NCBI GenBank assembly: GCA_023818745.1
Contig: JAMWBY010000007.1
Location: 1 to 25,826 of the forward strand
DNA: 25,826 bases
From: Candidatus Omnitrophota bacterium
Lineage (GTDB): Bacteria; Ratteibacteria; UBA8468; B48-G9; JAFGKM01
Direction: 5' to 3'
In this document: piece by piece, positions 1 through 8,687 of the stretch
Layout: each line of letters starts with the position of its first letter
Position numbering within the stretch: the stretch's first letter is position 1
The notes under the pieces: model-generated
Databases searched by the model: none
Told to the model about the DNA's origin: nothing
Seen by the model: the letters and a program-made list of their open reading frames with translations, nothing else
Position numbers and translations under genes: made by a program

Positions 1-54
1 AAATAAGCAAAGAAAAAAAGATAATAAAACATAAAAAATTTTATATTTATTCAT
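1..54 (-). CDS. N-terminus of an exported protein, partial
   Basis: A reading frame opens with ATG at 54-52 and runs off the left edge after 18 codons. The upstream minus-strand sequence has AGGGGGG about 5 nt before the ATG, a strong ribosome-binding site. The 18 visible residues have two lysines followed by a long Leu/Phe-rich core, which looks like the start of a signal peptide or membrane anchor. It starts only 11 nt after the stop of the radical SAM gene, so the two are probably co-transcribed. Nothing can be said about function. Confidence 0.55.
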   Translation of the reverse strand, partial: MNKYKIFYVLLSFFLCLF

Positions 55-65
55 TTTTCCCCCCT

Positions 66-1073
66 TTATTTAAAAATTCCATCTATAATTTTACCACAAA
101 AACCACATTTATTTACATTCATGTTTCTTTTGATTATTCTATATCCATATCTTTCTATTAATAAACTTTTGCAATAGGGACAGTATGTATTTTCTCCCTC
201 ATCTCCTGGTATGTTCCCGGTATATACATATAAAAGCCCTTCTTCATATCCAATTTCTCTTGCCCTTTTTATCTTTGCTATTTCTGTGGGATAATGGTCT
301 GACATTTTATAAGATGGATAAAATCTACTCACATGCCAGGGAATTGTTTTATCTATATTTTTTATTTTTATTGCAATGTCTCTTATCTGTTGTTCACTAT
401 CATTATATTCAGGTATTAAAAGAGTTGTCACTTCAACCCATATATTTAATTTTTTCATAAGTTCAATATTTTCAATAACATATTTCTGACTTGCTTGTGG
501 TAATTTTTTGTAAAATTCTTCATCTCCTTTAAGATCAACATTTGCTGCATCAAGATATTCTGAAATTTCTTTTAAAAATTCTTTACTCATATATCCATTT
601 GTTACAAAATTATTAAAAAGCCCTTCCTCTTTTGCAATTTTACATGTATCAACAGCAAATTCTCCAAAAACAGTTGGTTCTGTATAAGTATATGAAATTG
701 AAAGACATTTATAAGTTTTTGCAAGTTTCACAATTTCTTCTGGTTTCCTTTTCCTTAATGTATAGATTTTTCCTTCTTTCGGAGGATGAGAAATTTCATA
801 ATTCTGGCAAAAAGGACAGAAAAAGTTACATCCGCAGGTTGCTATTGAAAAAGAATAACTCCCGGGTAAAAAATGATAAAATGGTTTTTTTTCAATAGGG
901 TCAATATTTTCAGCAATAATTTCACCATAAACAAGAGAGTACAAAACACCATCTTTATTTAACCTTACTCCACATTTACCAACATTGTCTGGTTTAATTA
1001 AACAAAAATGATTGCATAATTGACACTGGACTTTTTTATTTTCTAATGATTTCCACCATTTTGCTCTTTCCAT
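66..1073 (-). CDS. AmmeMemoRadiSam-system radical SAM enzyme
   Basis: This is a radical SAM protein of the PflA-like branch usually labelled AmmeMemoRadiSam system radical SAM enzyme. Taking ATG at 1073 (335 aa), the cluster motif CxxxCxxC is at Cys82, Cys86 and Cys89. A cysteine-rich N-terminal knuckle (Cys17, 20, 24, 34) precedes it, and a C-terminal zinc-ribbon-like CPYC...CGFC pair ends the protein. The start at 1073 is preferred because AAGGG lies 6 nt upstream; a longer frame from 1112 would run 28 bp into nrdJ. Family members often sit beside MEMO1 and AMMECR1 homologues, and neither is in this window. Automatic labels such as pyruvate formate-lyase activase are less likely, since no glycyl-radical enzyme is nearby. 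The reaction is unknown. Confidence 0.85.
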   Translation of the reverse strand: MERAKWWKSLENKKVQCQLCNHFCLIKPDNVGKCGVRLNKDGVLYSLVYGEIIAENIDPIEKKPFYHFLPGSYSFSIATCGCNFFCPFCQNYEISHPPKEGKIYTLRKRKPEEIVKLAKTYKCLSISYTYTEPTVFGEFAVDTCKIAKEEGLFNNFVTNGYMSKEFLKEISEYLDAANVDLKGDEEFYKKLPQASQKYVIENIELMKKLNIWVEVTTLLIPEYNDSEQQIRDIAIKIKNIDKTIPWHVSRFYPSYKMSDHYPTEIAKIKRAREIGYEEGLLYVYTGNIPGDEGENTYCPYCKSLLIERYGYRIIKRNMNVNKCGFCGKIIDGIFK

Positions 1074-1084
1074 ATTTACCCTTT

Positions 1085-3145
1085 TTAATAAATACACATT
1101 CCTTTTGAACAACTTGATATTTCATCTTCAATTGTAAGATAATCAATTTCTTCTTTTAAACTCTCTCCATAATAAAGAACCTGACTTTCTTTACTACCAT
1201 ATCTAAAAATAGTTACTCCCTTGCATTTTAATTTCCACCCATTTATAAAGATCTCTTTGACCTCATCAATTGTTGACTCATAAGGAAGATTTACTGTTTT
1301 TGAAACAGCATTGTCTGTATATTTTTGAAAAGCAGATTGCATTTTTAGATGTAAAATTGGAGGAATATCAAAAGCAGTCAAAAATATATTTCTATAATTT
1401 TCTGGTATTCTTTTTATATTTTTTAAAGAACCAGTTTTAATGATTTCTTTAATAACAAAAGAGTTCAAAAATCCATCTTCTTTTGCAGTTTTCTCAAATA
1501 CAGGATTAATTTCTATGAATTTTGCTCCTTCAAGAATATTTCTTATAAAAGCAATTCCAAAAACTGGTTCAATTCCACTTGAACAGTTTGCAATTATACT
1601 TATGCTTCCTGTTGGTGCTATAGTGGTTCTTGTTGCATTTCTCAAAGCATCAATTTTCCCATAATAAATTGATTTTTCAAAATTAGGAAAAGACCCTTTT
1701 TCTCTTCCTATTAATACAGAATATTCAAATGCTTTTTCATTTATAAACTTCATTAAATTTTCAGCAAGAACAAAACTTTCATCACTTCCATAAGGTATTT
1801 TTAATTCAAAAAGTAAATCAGCCCATCCCATTATTCCAAGACCAATTTTTCTGTTTGCTTTTGTTATCTTTTCTACTTCAAAAACTGGATAATTATTAAC
1901 ATCAATTACATCGTCAAGAAATCTTACAGCAATTTCAATAAGTTTTTCAAGTTTTGTCCAATTTATTTTTCCATCTTCAACTATCTTTGTTAGATTTATT
2001 GAGCCAAGATTACACGACTCATAAGCAAGTAAAGGTTGTTCTCCACAGGGGTTTGTACTTTCTATCTGTCCTACTTCTGGAGTTGGGTTATTTCTGTTTA
2101 TTTCATCAATATAAATAATACCAGGGTCTCCTGTTTCCCATGCGGTCTGACATATTAAATCAAAAATTTCATTTGCACAAACCTCTCTAACTTTTTCACC
2201 ATTTCTTGGATTAATCAAATGATATTTCTCTTTTTTTAAGACCTTTTCCATAAATTCGTCACTAACAGCAACAGAAATATTAAAATTTGTAAGAGTATGC
2301 TTTCTTTTGGAAATTATAAATTCATAAATATCAGGGTGGTTATAATTCAAAATACCCATATTTGCGCCTCTTCTTCTACCTCCTTGCTTAACAATTTCTG
2401 TTGCTTTATCATAAACTTCCATAAAAGATATAGGTCCAGACGCAACACCTTTAGTGGAACCAACAACATCTCCTTTTGGTCTTAATTTTGAAAAAGAAAA
2501 TCCAGTACCACCACCACTTTTATGAATTAAAGCCATATTTTTAAGAGTTGTAAAAATTCCATCAAGAGAGTCATCTACAGGTAAAACAAAACATGCGGAA
2601 AGTTGTCCCAAAGAAGTTCCTGCATTCATTAAGGTTGGAGAATTTGGAAGAAATTCAAGATTAGCCATAATTTTATAAAATTCTTCCTCATATTTACTTT
2701 TTTCCTTTTCGCAGGATGAAACATATTTTGCAACTCTTCTGAATAGTTGTTCTGGTGTTTCTATTATTTCTCCTTTTTCATTTCTTAAAAGATATCTTTT
2801 TCTTAAAACGTTGATTGCATTAATTGAAAGTTTAAGTTTATCCTCAACCCCAAGGATTTTTTTACTCTCTCTTATCTGTTTCCTTTTTTCTCTGTAAAGT
2901 ATATAACTTTTTGCAACATCATAAAGACCATTTTCAATAAGAACTTTTTCAACTATATCTTGAATTTCTTCAACTGTTGGGATTTTTTCTTTATCTATTT
3001 TTTCTATGACCCAACTAGTAAGTTTTATTGCAAGATTAAAGTCATCAATATTTACTGATTTAAGTGCTCTATAAATAGCAAATTCAATCTTTTCTGGTTG
3101 GAACTTAACAATGCTGCCATCTCTTTTTTTAATATATTCAACCAT
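1085..3145 (-). CDS. nrdJ: Adenosylcobalamin-dependent (class II) ribonucleotide reductase
   Basis: This enzyme reduces ribonucleotides to deoxyribonucleotides using B12 rather than oxygen. An ATP-cone lies at about residues 4-95. The catalytic Asn366, Cys368 and Glu370 sit in the NPCGEQPL motif, and the redox pair is probably Cys186 (SACFV) and Cys379 (SCNLGS). APTGSIS and the C-terminal CxxxxC pair (Cys680, Cys685, numbered with the extra upstream TTG codon) are also present. At about 686 aa it is shorter than family members that carry an extra C-terminal zinc-binding domain. A TTG at 3148 directly precedes the ATG at 3145, and ATG is taken as the start. It lies 17 nt downstream of glxK and 11 nt upstream of the radical SAM start, so it is probably part of one operon. 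Suits anaerobic DNA synthesis. Confidence 0.95.
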   Translation of the reverse strand: MVEYIKKRDGSIVKFQPEKIEFAIYRALKSVNIDDFNLAIKLTSWVIEKIDKEKIPTVEEIQDIVEKVLIENGLYDVAKSYILYREKRKQIRESKKILGVEDKLKLSINAINVLRKRYLLRNEKGEIIETPEQLFRRVAKYVSSCEKEKSKYEEEFYKIMANLEFLPNSPTLMNAGTSLGQLSACFVLPVDDSLDGIFTTLKNMALIHKSGGGTGFSFSKLRPKGDVVGSTKGVASGPISFMEVYDKATEIVKQGGRRRGANMGILNYNHPDIYEFIISKRKHTLTNFNISVAVSDEFMEKVLKKEKYHLINPRNGEKVREVCANEIFDLICQTAWETGDPGIIYIDEINRNNPTPEVGQIESTNPCGEQPLLAYESCNLGSINLTKIVEDGKINWTKLEKLIEIAVRFLDDVIDVNNYPVFEVEKITKANRKIGLGIMGWADLLFELKIPYGSDESFVLAENLMKFINEKAFEYSVLIGREKGSFPNFEKSIYYGKIDALRNATRTTIAPTGSISIIANCSSGIEPVFGIAFIRNILEGAKFIEINPVFEKTAKEDGFLNSFVIKEIIKTGSLKNIKRIPENYRNIFLTAFDIPPILHLKMQSAFQKYTDNAVSKTVNLPYESTIDEVKEIFINGWKLKCKGVTIFRYGSKESQVLYYGESLKEEIDYLTIEDEISSCSKGMCIY

Positions 3146-3164
3146 CAATAATAAATTTACTTCT

Positions 3165-4295
3165 TTATAATCTCATTGTCAAAAATTTCAGAAGTTGTTT
3201 TGTTTTAATCTTGATATACTTTTCTGAGTTTTTAATTGAATTTTCAACAGAACAGGGACCAGGTACAATACTAAAAATTGAAATATAACGACTTTTTATA
3301 AATTTATATATATTTTCATCTATAATTCCAGCAAGAATAATTGTTGGAATTTTATATCTTGTTGAATATTTTAAAATTACCCCAACCCCTTTTCCATAAA
3401 ATGTCTGTCTATCAATTCTTCCTTCTCCTGTTATAATAAGATCGGCATTTTTTATTTTATCTTCAAATTTTCCTATTTTTAAAATTTCCTCTATTCCTGA
3501 AAAAACCTTTGCATCTAAAAAAGAGACAAAACCAGCAACAATTCCCCCAGCAGCACCAGAACCATTAATTTTATTTACATCAATATTTTTGTATTTTTTA
3601 ATAATTTTTGCATAATTTCTCAAACCATCATCAAGAATTTTAACTGTTTTTTCATCAGCACCCTTTTGTGGTCCATAGACATAAGCAGCCCCGTTTTTCC
3701 CATATAAAGGATTTTTTACATCTGAAAGTATTATAAATTCAATTTTTTTAAGGTCTTTATAATTTTCTGGATATTCAATTTTATCAATATTTAAAAGGTC
3801 TTCTCCTTTCCCTGGGAAAATAATTTTTCCATTTTTATCAATAAATTTAAAGCCAAGAGCAGTTAAAGCACCAATCCCTCCATCATTTGTAGCACTTCCT
3901 CCAACTCCAATATAGATTTTTTTACATTTTCTTCTTATCGCATCTAAAATTAATTCTCCAAGTCCATATGTTGTTGTTTTTAATGGATTTTTTTCATCTT
4001 CTTTTAACAAACAAAGACCCGAAACTTTGGCCATTTCAATATAAGCATTTTTTCTATTTTTAATATATTTTGTTTTTAATTTTCTTAAAAGAGGGTCACT
4101 TGCTTTAACTTCAATAAATTTCCCACCAATAACATTTTTTAATACTTCAAGTGTTCCATCTCCACCGTCAGCAATTGGAAAATTTATTAATTCTACCGAT
4201 GGAATTAATTTTTTGATTTCAATTCTAATGATTTTTGCAACTTTGATAGAACTTAAGCAACCCTTAAAAGAATTTGGACATATAACTATTTTCAT
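3165..4295 (-). CDS. glxK: Glycerate kinase, GlxK/GckA type
   Basis: Phosphorylates D-glycerate, feeding it into lower glycolysis. Family landmarks appear in order: the N-terminal CPNSFKG, PIADGGDGT near residue 42, GVGGSATNDGG near residue 130, GSGAAGG in the middle, and ITGEGRID(R)QT near the C-terminus. The length of 376 aa is normal. The ATG has no Shine-Dalgarno upstream; a TAAAAT hexamer ends 7 nt before it with TTCACT 17 bp further up, so the mRNA is probably leaderless. It is the first gene of the minus-strand group glxK-nrdJ-radical SAM and diverges from the transaldolase gene. Confidence 0.93.
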   Translation of the reverse strand: MKIVICPNSFKGCLSSIKVAKIIRIEIKKLIPSVELINFPIADGGDGTLEVLKNVIGGKFIEVKASDPLLRKLKTKYIKNRKNAYIEMAKVSGLCLLKEDEKNPLKTTTYGLGELILDAIRRKCKKIYIGVGGSATNDGGIGALTALGFKFIDKNGKIIFPGKGEDLLNIDKIEYPENYKDLKKIEFIILSDVKNPLYGKNGAAYVYGPQKGADEKTVKILDDGLRNYAKIIKKYKNIDVNKINGSGAAGGIVAGFVSFLDAKVFSGIEEILKIGKFEDKIKNADLIITGEGRIDRQTFYGKGVGVILKYSTRYKIPTIILAGIIDENIYKFIKSRYISIFSIVPGPCSVENSIKNSEKYIKIKTKQLLKFLTMRL

Positions 4296-4302
4296 AAAAT
4301 TA

Positions 4303-4331
4303 ATTTTAATTGATTTAAAGAAAAAAGTGAA
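4303..4331 (-). promoter_or_regulatory. Candidate leaderless promoter of glxK
   Basis: On the minus strand TTCACT (4331-4326), a 17-bp spacer and TAAAAT (4308-4303) are followed by exactly 7 nt and then ATG at 4295. The predicted transcription start is at or 1 nt before the start codon. It overlaps the divergent transaldolase promoter. Confidence 0.5.
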
Positions 4332-4338
4332 ATATAAT
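4310..4338 (+). promoter_or_regulatory. Sigma-70-type promoter for transaldolase
   Basis: TTGATT (4310-4315), a 17-bp spacer and a perfect TATAAT (4333-4338) are followed by a short leader carrying AGGAGGG (4349-4355) 4 nt before the ATG at 4360. It overlaps the oppositely oriented glxK promoter elements, so the two may compete. Confidence 0.65.
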
Positions 4339-4359
4339 TTTTGAACACAGGAGGGAAAT

Positions 4360-5178
4360 ATGAAAATTTTTATAGATACTGCAAAGATAGATGAGATAGA
4401 AACTGCATTTTCCTGGGGAATAGTTGATGGAGTTACAACAAATCCTTCTCTTATAAAAATTGCTGTTGAAGAATTGAAAAATAAAGGTGAGAAAATAGAT
4501 ATTGAAAGTTATATAAAAAGGATACTTGAGTTTACTGGTCCATATCCTGTTAGTTTAGAAGTTATAGGAACTGACTATGAAAGCATGTATAAAGAAGCAA
4601 AAATTTTATATGAGAAATTCAATAAAATTGCCAATAATGTTGTAATAAAAATACCAGTGAATCCAAGTTGTGAAGAAAAGGATGATTTTGATGGCCTTAA
4701 GACAATTTATAAACTATCAAAAGAAGGAATACCTGTAAATGTAACATTAATTATGAAAGTTGAACAGGCAATTTTAGCAGCTAAGGCAGGAGCAAGATAT
4801 GTAAGTCCATTTGCAGGTAGAATTGATGATTATTTAAGGAATAAAATTGGATGGAGAGATTTTAAAAAAGACGCGTATTTTCCTGAAAACGGAATAAAGT
4901 TAAATCAAGAAATTGTAAATGATGAAGGGATTGTAAGTGGAGTTGACCTTGTAAAAAAGATTGTTGATGTTTTTAATAAATACAATTTTAAAACTGAAAT
5001 TATTGCTGCTTCTATAAGAAATTCCAGACAAGTGAAAGAAATTGCACTAACAGGATGTCATATAGCAACAATTCCATTTTATGTAATAAAGGAGATGATT
5101 GTTCACTATAAGACAGCAGAAGGTATGAGAAAATTTATTTCTGATGTGGTTCCAGAGTATAAAGAAATATTTAAATGA
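4360..5178 (+). CDS. Transaldolase family protein, FSA/TalC-like
   Basis: A class I aldolase of the small transaldolase/fructose-6-phosphate aldolase group, acting on sugar phosphates of the pentose phosphate route. The N-terminal strand has FIDTA and the DGVTTNPSLI motif. The Schiff-base lysine is Lys97 in VVIKIP, and GARYVSPFAGRIDD follows. At 272 aa it is longer than typical TalC/FSA (about 215-220 aa); the extra residues include a segment around 36-60 and another around 160-190. The start has a strong AGGAGGG. Its stop overlaps the next gene's ATG by 4 bp (ATGA), which suggests coupled translation. Transaldolase versus aldolase activity cannot be settled from sequence. Confidence 0.9.
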   Translation: MKIFIDTAKIDEIETAFSWGIVDGVTTNPSLIKIAVEELKNKGEKIDIESYIKRILEFTGPYPVSLEVIGTDYESMYKEAKILYEKFNKIANNVVIKIPVNPSCEEKDDFDGLKTIYKLSKEGIPVNVTLIMKVEQAILAAKAGARYVSPFAGRIDDYLRNKIGWRDFKKDAYFPENGIKLNQEIVNDEGIVSGVDLVKKIVDVFNKYNFKTEIIAASIRNSRQVKEIALTGCHIATIPFYVIKEMIVHYKTAEGMRKFISDVVPEYKEIFK

Positions 5179-6275
5179 CGCATAGAGAAAGATTAAAAAA
5201 AGTTTTTAAATGTGAGAAAATAGATAGAATGCCTATAAGAATCTGGGGAGTAAGTCCTATTTTTCAAACAGAAAAGTTTAAACCATTATGTGAACTTGTT
5301 GTAAAATATGACCTTGAGAGTATTGAATTTTGGGGACCAAAACAGGAAGAAAAACCATCTTTACCTTATAGAATAGAAATAGAGGAGAAAGTTATTGAAA
5401 GAGAACAAAGGAAGGAGATAATTAAAAAAACAAAAACACCAAAAGGAGATTTAATTGAAATTTTTAGAACAAACCTTGATGGTTCTCCAGGAAGGGTAAT
5501 AAAACATTTTATTGAAGATATAAAAGATGCTGAAAAATATCTTTCACTTCCAGATATTAATGAACTGCCAAAAATTGATTCTTATTTTGAATTTGAGGAA
5601 AAAATTGGAGAAAGAGCACTTATATTGGTAAGTATTGATGAAGCTATGTATACTGTCCACAGATTAATGGGGTCTGAAACCTTTAGTTATTTCCTTTATG
5701 ACCATAGAGATATTTTACATAAAATGATTGAACGAGAATTTAAGAAAATAGAAAGATATGTTAAATATATTCTTTCAAAAAAAATAGGAGATGGTTTTGG
5801 ATATGTTGGTCCTGAACTATGTATTCCTCCACTTGCTTCCTTAAAGGATTTCAGAGAATTTGTTTTTGATTATGATAAAAAAATAGTTGATTTAGTCCAT
5901 AATGAAAATAAACTTGTATGGGTTCACTGTCATGGGGATATGGCTCCTGTTTTGAAGGATTTTATAGAAATGGGAGTTGACTGTTTAAATCCTGTTGAAC
6001 CACCTCCTGTTTCAAAAATAACTTTAAAACAGATGAAAGAAATAAGTAATGGCAAGATGTGTCTTGAAGGAGGAATTGAAGATGGCTATTTTGATATTTT
6101 ACCTCCAGAAAAGATGAAAGAAGTTGTAGAAAAGATTATAGATGAAGGAAAACCCGATGGTGGATTTATTCTGTCTCCAACAAGTTCTCCAGGCACATGG
6201 TCCAAATTATTACCAAAACATATTGAAAATTATAGGATTTTTGTAGAAACTGCAGTTAATTTAAGAGAATATTAA
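5175..6275 (+). CDS. Uroporphyrinogen decarboxylase-family (URO-D) protein, probable methyltransferase-like
   Basis: A 366-aa TIM-barrel protein of the URO-D superfamily, which includes HemE and corrinoid/coenzyme M methyltransferases such as MtaA. The probable metal ligands are in the HCHGD segment at residues 251-255, with Cys270 and Cys296 further on, and a Pro-rich NPVEPPP turn follows. The N-terminal start of HemE (the RxPVWxMRQAGR type) is absent, and no heme genes are nearby, so true HemE is unlikely. It is coupled to the upstream transaldolase by ATGA. The 3' end overlaps convergent pilT by 3 bp. Divergent URO-D paralogues of this kind are common in anaerobic and carbohydrate-degrading lineages; the substrate is unknown. 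Confidence 0.85.
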   Translation: MTHRERLKKVFKCEKIDRMPIRIWGVSPIFQTEKFKPLCELVVKYDLESIEFWGPKQEEKPSLPYRIEIEEKVIEREQRKEIIKKTKTPKGDLIEIFRTNLDGSPGRVIKHFIEDIKDAEKYLSLPDINELPKIDSYFEFEEKIGERALILVSIDEAMYTVHRLMGSETFSYFLYDHRDILHKMIEREFKKIERYVKYILSKKIGDGFGYVGPELCIPPLASLKDFREFVFDYDKKIVDLVHNENKLVWVHCHGDMAPVLKDFIEMGVDCLNPVEPPPVSKITLKQMKEISNGKMCLEGGIEDGYFDILPPEKMKEVVEKIIDEGKPDGGFILSPTSSPGTWSKLLPKHIENYRIFVETAVNLREY

Positions 6276-7378
6276 ATAACAATTCCACCTTCTTCTGCAA
6301 GAAATATTCCTTTCATCTTCATTTCAAGAGAGTTTGGATTTTCTGCATATTTTAAGGCAGTTTCCTTGTCAATAAAGCCCTTATTATAAAGGTCTAAAAG
6401 AGAATCTTCAAAATCCTGCATACCTTCATTTTTCCCTGCTTTTATTGCTTTCGGTATTTTCCCATCTTGTCCTTCAACTATTAGACGAGATATCAATGAA
6501 TTTACAAACATTATTTCAACAGCAGGCACTCTTTGAACCCCTTCTTTTATTGATGGTAGAAGCATTTGAGATATTACACATCTTAAATGTAAACTTAAAT
6601 CCCTTCTTATCTGTGGTTGTCTTGCTTCAGGAAAGAAGTTTAAAATTCTTCCTATTGTTAGAGTTGCATTTTGACTATGTAGAGTTCCAAGAACAAGATG
6701 GCCTGTTTCCGCTGCATGTATTGCAAATTCAACTGTTTCCTCATCTCTTATTTCGCCAACAAGTATAACATCAGGGTCCTGTCTTACTGCATATTTTAAA
6801 CCTTCTTTGAAAGTTCTAACATCTATCCCAATTTCTCTTTGGGTAATAATTGCTTTATCATTTTTATAAAGATATTCAATTGGGTCTTCAATACATAAAA
6901 TATGACATAGCCGTGATTTGTTTATTTTGTTTATAATTGCTGCAAGAGTACTTGATTTTCCACTCCCTGTAGGACCTGTAACAAGAACAAGACCGTTTAA
7001 AAAATCGCAGACTTTTTTTATGCTTTCAGGTAAGTTTAAAGTTTCAAAATCAGGTATAGTAGTTGATATTCTTCTTGCAACAAGAGCAAAAGTTCCTCTT
7101 TGACGAAAAATATTTACGCGAAATCTACCAACATCATGAAATCCCATAGAAGTATCAATATTTCCTGTTTCTTCAAGAATTTTCTTTTCTCTTTCCTGTA
7201 AAAATTCAAGTATTATTCTGTTTATATCATCCTCATTGATTTTTCTATATTCTTCAATTCTAACAATTTCTCCTCTTATTCTTAGTAATGGTTTTGAACC
7301 AACCTGTAAATGAATATCTGATGCATCCTTTTCTTTAGATAGAACCAAAAATTCTACAAATGAAAATTCTTTTTCCAT
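6272..7378 (-). CDS. pilT: Type IV pilus retraction ATPase PilT
   Basis: A hexameric AAA-like ATPase that powers pilus retraction, acting at the cytoplasmic side of the inner membrane. The N-terminal PAS-like region (1-110) contains SDIHL. Walker A is GPTGSGKS (135-142), the Asp box is around CIEDPIEY, Walker B is DPDVILVGEIRD (201-212), and the His box is HLVLGTLHSQNA. The C-terminal helices keep the PilT-type SLISRLIVEG and a DSLLDLYNKG segment, favouring PilT/PilU over PilB. The 368-aa length is normal. AAAGGA lies upstream of the ATG. No other pilus gene is in the window, so it is detached from the pilus cluster. It ends in a 3-bp convergent overlap with the URO-D gene. Confidence 0.94.
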   Translation of the reverse strand: MEKEFSFVEFLVLSKEKDASDIHLQVGSKPLLRIRGEIVRIEEYRKINEDDINRIILEFLQEREKKILEETGNIDTSMGFHDVGRFRVNIFRQRGTFALVARRISTTIPDFETLNLPESIKKVCDFLNGLVLVTGPTGSGKSSTLAAIINKINKSRLCHILCIEDPIEYLYKNDKAIITQREIGIDVRTFKEGLKYAVRQDPDVILVGEIRDEETVEFAIHAAETGHLVLGTLHSQNATLTIGRILNFFPEARQPQIRRDLSLHLRCVISQMLLPSIKEGVQRVPAVEIMFVNSLISRLIVEGQDGKIPKAIKAGKNEGMQDFEDSLLDLYNKGFIDKETALKYAENPNSLEMKMKGIFLAEEGGIVI

Positions 7379-7393
7379 TTTTCTTTTCCTTTA

Positions 7394-7402
7394 TGATATA
7401 AT
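7394..7402 (+). promoter_or_regulatory. Extended -10 promoter of flavodoxin gene, probably leaderless
   Basis: TGA followed directly by TATAAT (7397-7402) forms an extended -10 element, and 7 nt later comes the ATG at 7410. No Shine-Dalgarno lies between. The predicted start of transcription is at 7409-7410. No clear -35 box is seen. Confidence 0.55.
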
Positions 7403-7409
7403 TTAACAA

Positions 7410-7892
7410 ATGAAGATAATTATAATTTATTTTTCTCTAACTGGCAACACAAAAAAGGTGGCAGAAAAAATATATAAAATATTAAAAACAAAAGGTATTG
7501 AAGTTAGTTCATTTAGGTTGCCATCTGGTGAAAAAAAGAGTTTTTTGAGGCAATGTTTTGAAGCATTAGTAGGAAAAACATATCATATTGAAAAAACACC
7601 ACAGATTGAAAATTATAATGTTGTTTTTATAGGAAGTCCTGTATGGGCTGGAAAGATTACACCTATTGTTAATTCGTTTTTGAAAGAATGTAATCTTTCT
7701 AATAAAAATGTTTTTTTATTTACAACTTATGGAAGTGGATTTGCAAAAAGTAATGCGATGAAGAAATTTGAAGAGATTGTAAAAGAAAAAGGTGGAAATT
7801 TAATAGGGAAAATTGAAATTCAGGGGAAAAAAGTTGAACAAAGCGAAGATAAAATAAAAGAGGAGTTAGAGAAATGTTTGAAAGAATTATAA
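7410..7892 (+). CDS. Flavodoxin-family protein
   Basis: A 160-aa FMN-binding fold protein. The phosphate-binding loop is SLTGNTKKVA at residues 9-18 after the first beta strand, and the later FIGSPVWAGK segment matches the second FMN-contacting loop. The protein is probably a soluble electron carrier or small flavodoxin-like oxidoreductase; its redox partner is not evident. There is no Shine-Dalgarno and the ATG lies 7 nt after a TATAAT, so it is a leaderless candidate. Its 3' end overlaps ridA by 19 bp. Confidence 0.85.
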   Translation: MKIIIIYFSLTGNTKKVAEKIYKILKTKGIEVSSFRLPSGEKKSFLRQCFEALVGKTYHIEKTPQIENYNVVFIGSPVWAGKITPIVNSFLKECNLSNKNVFLFTTYGSGFAKSNAMKKFEEIVKEKGGNLIGKIEIQGKKVEQSEDKIKEELEKCLKEL

Positions 7893-8257
7893 CTGAAAAA
7901 GCCCCTTTGCCTATTGGTCCATATTCTCAGGCAGTAAAATGGAAAAATTTTATTTTTGTTTCAGGACAAATACCTATAAATCCAGAAACAAATATAGTTG
8001 TAAAAGGAGATATTGCTATACAAACAGAACAGGTTATAGAGAATATAAAAAACATTTTAGATAAGGCAGGTGCATCTCTTGATGATGTTGTGAAAACAAC
8101 TGTTTTTTTAAAGAATTTAAACGATTTTGATAAGATGAATTTGGTTTATAGTAAATATTTTAAAAATAAACCAGCAAGAAGCACATTTGAAGTTTCAAGA
8201 TTGCCAAAGGATGTTTTAATTGAAATTGAAGTTATAGCAATTACTGGAGATAAATAA
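7874..8257 (+). CDS. ridA: RidA/YjgF-family enamine/imine deaminase
   Basis: Hydrolyses reactive 2-aminoacrylate and related enamines released by PLP enzymes; a homotrimeric cytosolic protein. The family signature PIGPYSQA is at residues 13-20, with FVSGQIPI, a KPARSTFEV segment carrying the substrate-binding arginine, and a terminal IEIEVIAI strand. The length of 127 aa is exactly typical. GGAG precedes the ATG inside the end of the flavodoxin gene, and the overlap indicates one transcript. Confidence 0.93.
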   Translation: MFERIITEKAPLPIGPYSQAVKWKNFIFVSGQIPINPETNIVVKGDIAIQTEQVIENIKNILDKAGASLDDVVKTTVFLKNLNDFDKMNLVYSKYFKNKPARSTFEVSRLPKDVLIEIEVIAITGDK

Positions 8258-8259
8258 AT

Positions 8260-8649
8260 ATGGGCAAGAAATTTTTTATTATTTTTTTATTTGGATTTAT
8301 CTGTGGAAGTTTATTTTCATTAAAAAAACAGAGAATTGAATTTGAAAAATGGCCACAGATGAAATTTAGAAATGTTAGGATTTTAATTGCAAAGCCCATA
8401 TTATCAAATCAGGGATTTGCAGGTGCTGATTTGAAAGAAATGGACAAGACCATAATAATTTTTCCTAATGTTGGAGAAAATGTTGTTTTTACAAATGAAG
8501 ATCAAGGTTATGGCTCTGTAAAAGAAGATATCAAAATTTATTATCTTGACAAGGACTTTAATATTTTAAAATATGAGATAATGAAAAAAGAAAATGGTAT
8601 TTCTATTCCACCAAAAGGAACATTTATAGCAGTTGAGGGATTGCCTTAA
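8260..8649 (+). CDS. Exported protein, possibly DUF192-like
   Basis: A 129-aa protein with a signal peptide (hydrophobic residues 5-19, ending near GSLFS). The C-terminal half has the cadence of DUF192: a hydrophobic FPN/VVFTN stretch, IKIYYLDKDFNILK resembling the IIFLDxDGxV strand, then PPKGTFIAVEGLP resembling the family's closing proline-containing strand. The usual GLM motif and WMKNT are not recognisable, so this is a weak, divergent match; the alternative is an unassigned exported protein. GGAG lies 10 nt before the ATG and the gene starts 2 nt after the ridA stop. Confidence 0.6.
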   Translation: MGKKFFIIFLFGFICGSLFSLKKQRIEFEKWPQMKFRNVRILIAKPILSNQGFAGADLKEMDKTIIIFPNVGENVVFTNEDQGYGSVKEDIKIYYLDKDFNILKYEIMKKENGISIPPKGTFIAVEGLP

Positions 8650-8687
8650 ATGGAAATAATTTTAAAACTTTTAAACAGGAGGAACAG

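Noticed and set aside
66..1073. Call as pyruvate formate-lyase activating enzyme
   Set aside because: The cysteine-rich N- and C-terminal extensions match the AmmeMemoRadiSam branch, and no glycyl-radical enzyme is adjacent.
1074..1112. Radical SAM start at 1112
   Set aside because: It would overlap nrdJ by 28 bp and adds non-family residues; ATG at 1073 has AAGGG 6 nt upstream.
5175..6275. Call as HemE, uroporphyrinogen decarboxylase
   Set aside because: The HemE N-terminal arginine motif is missing, the metal-ligand segment HCHGD resembles the methyltransferase branch, and no heme genes are nearby.
6445..7103. Two plus-strand ORFs inside pilT (107 and 61 aa)
   Set aside because: Both are shadows of the conserved pilT coding sequence.
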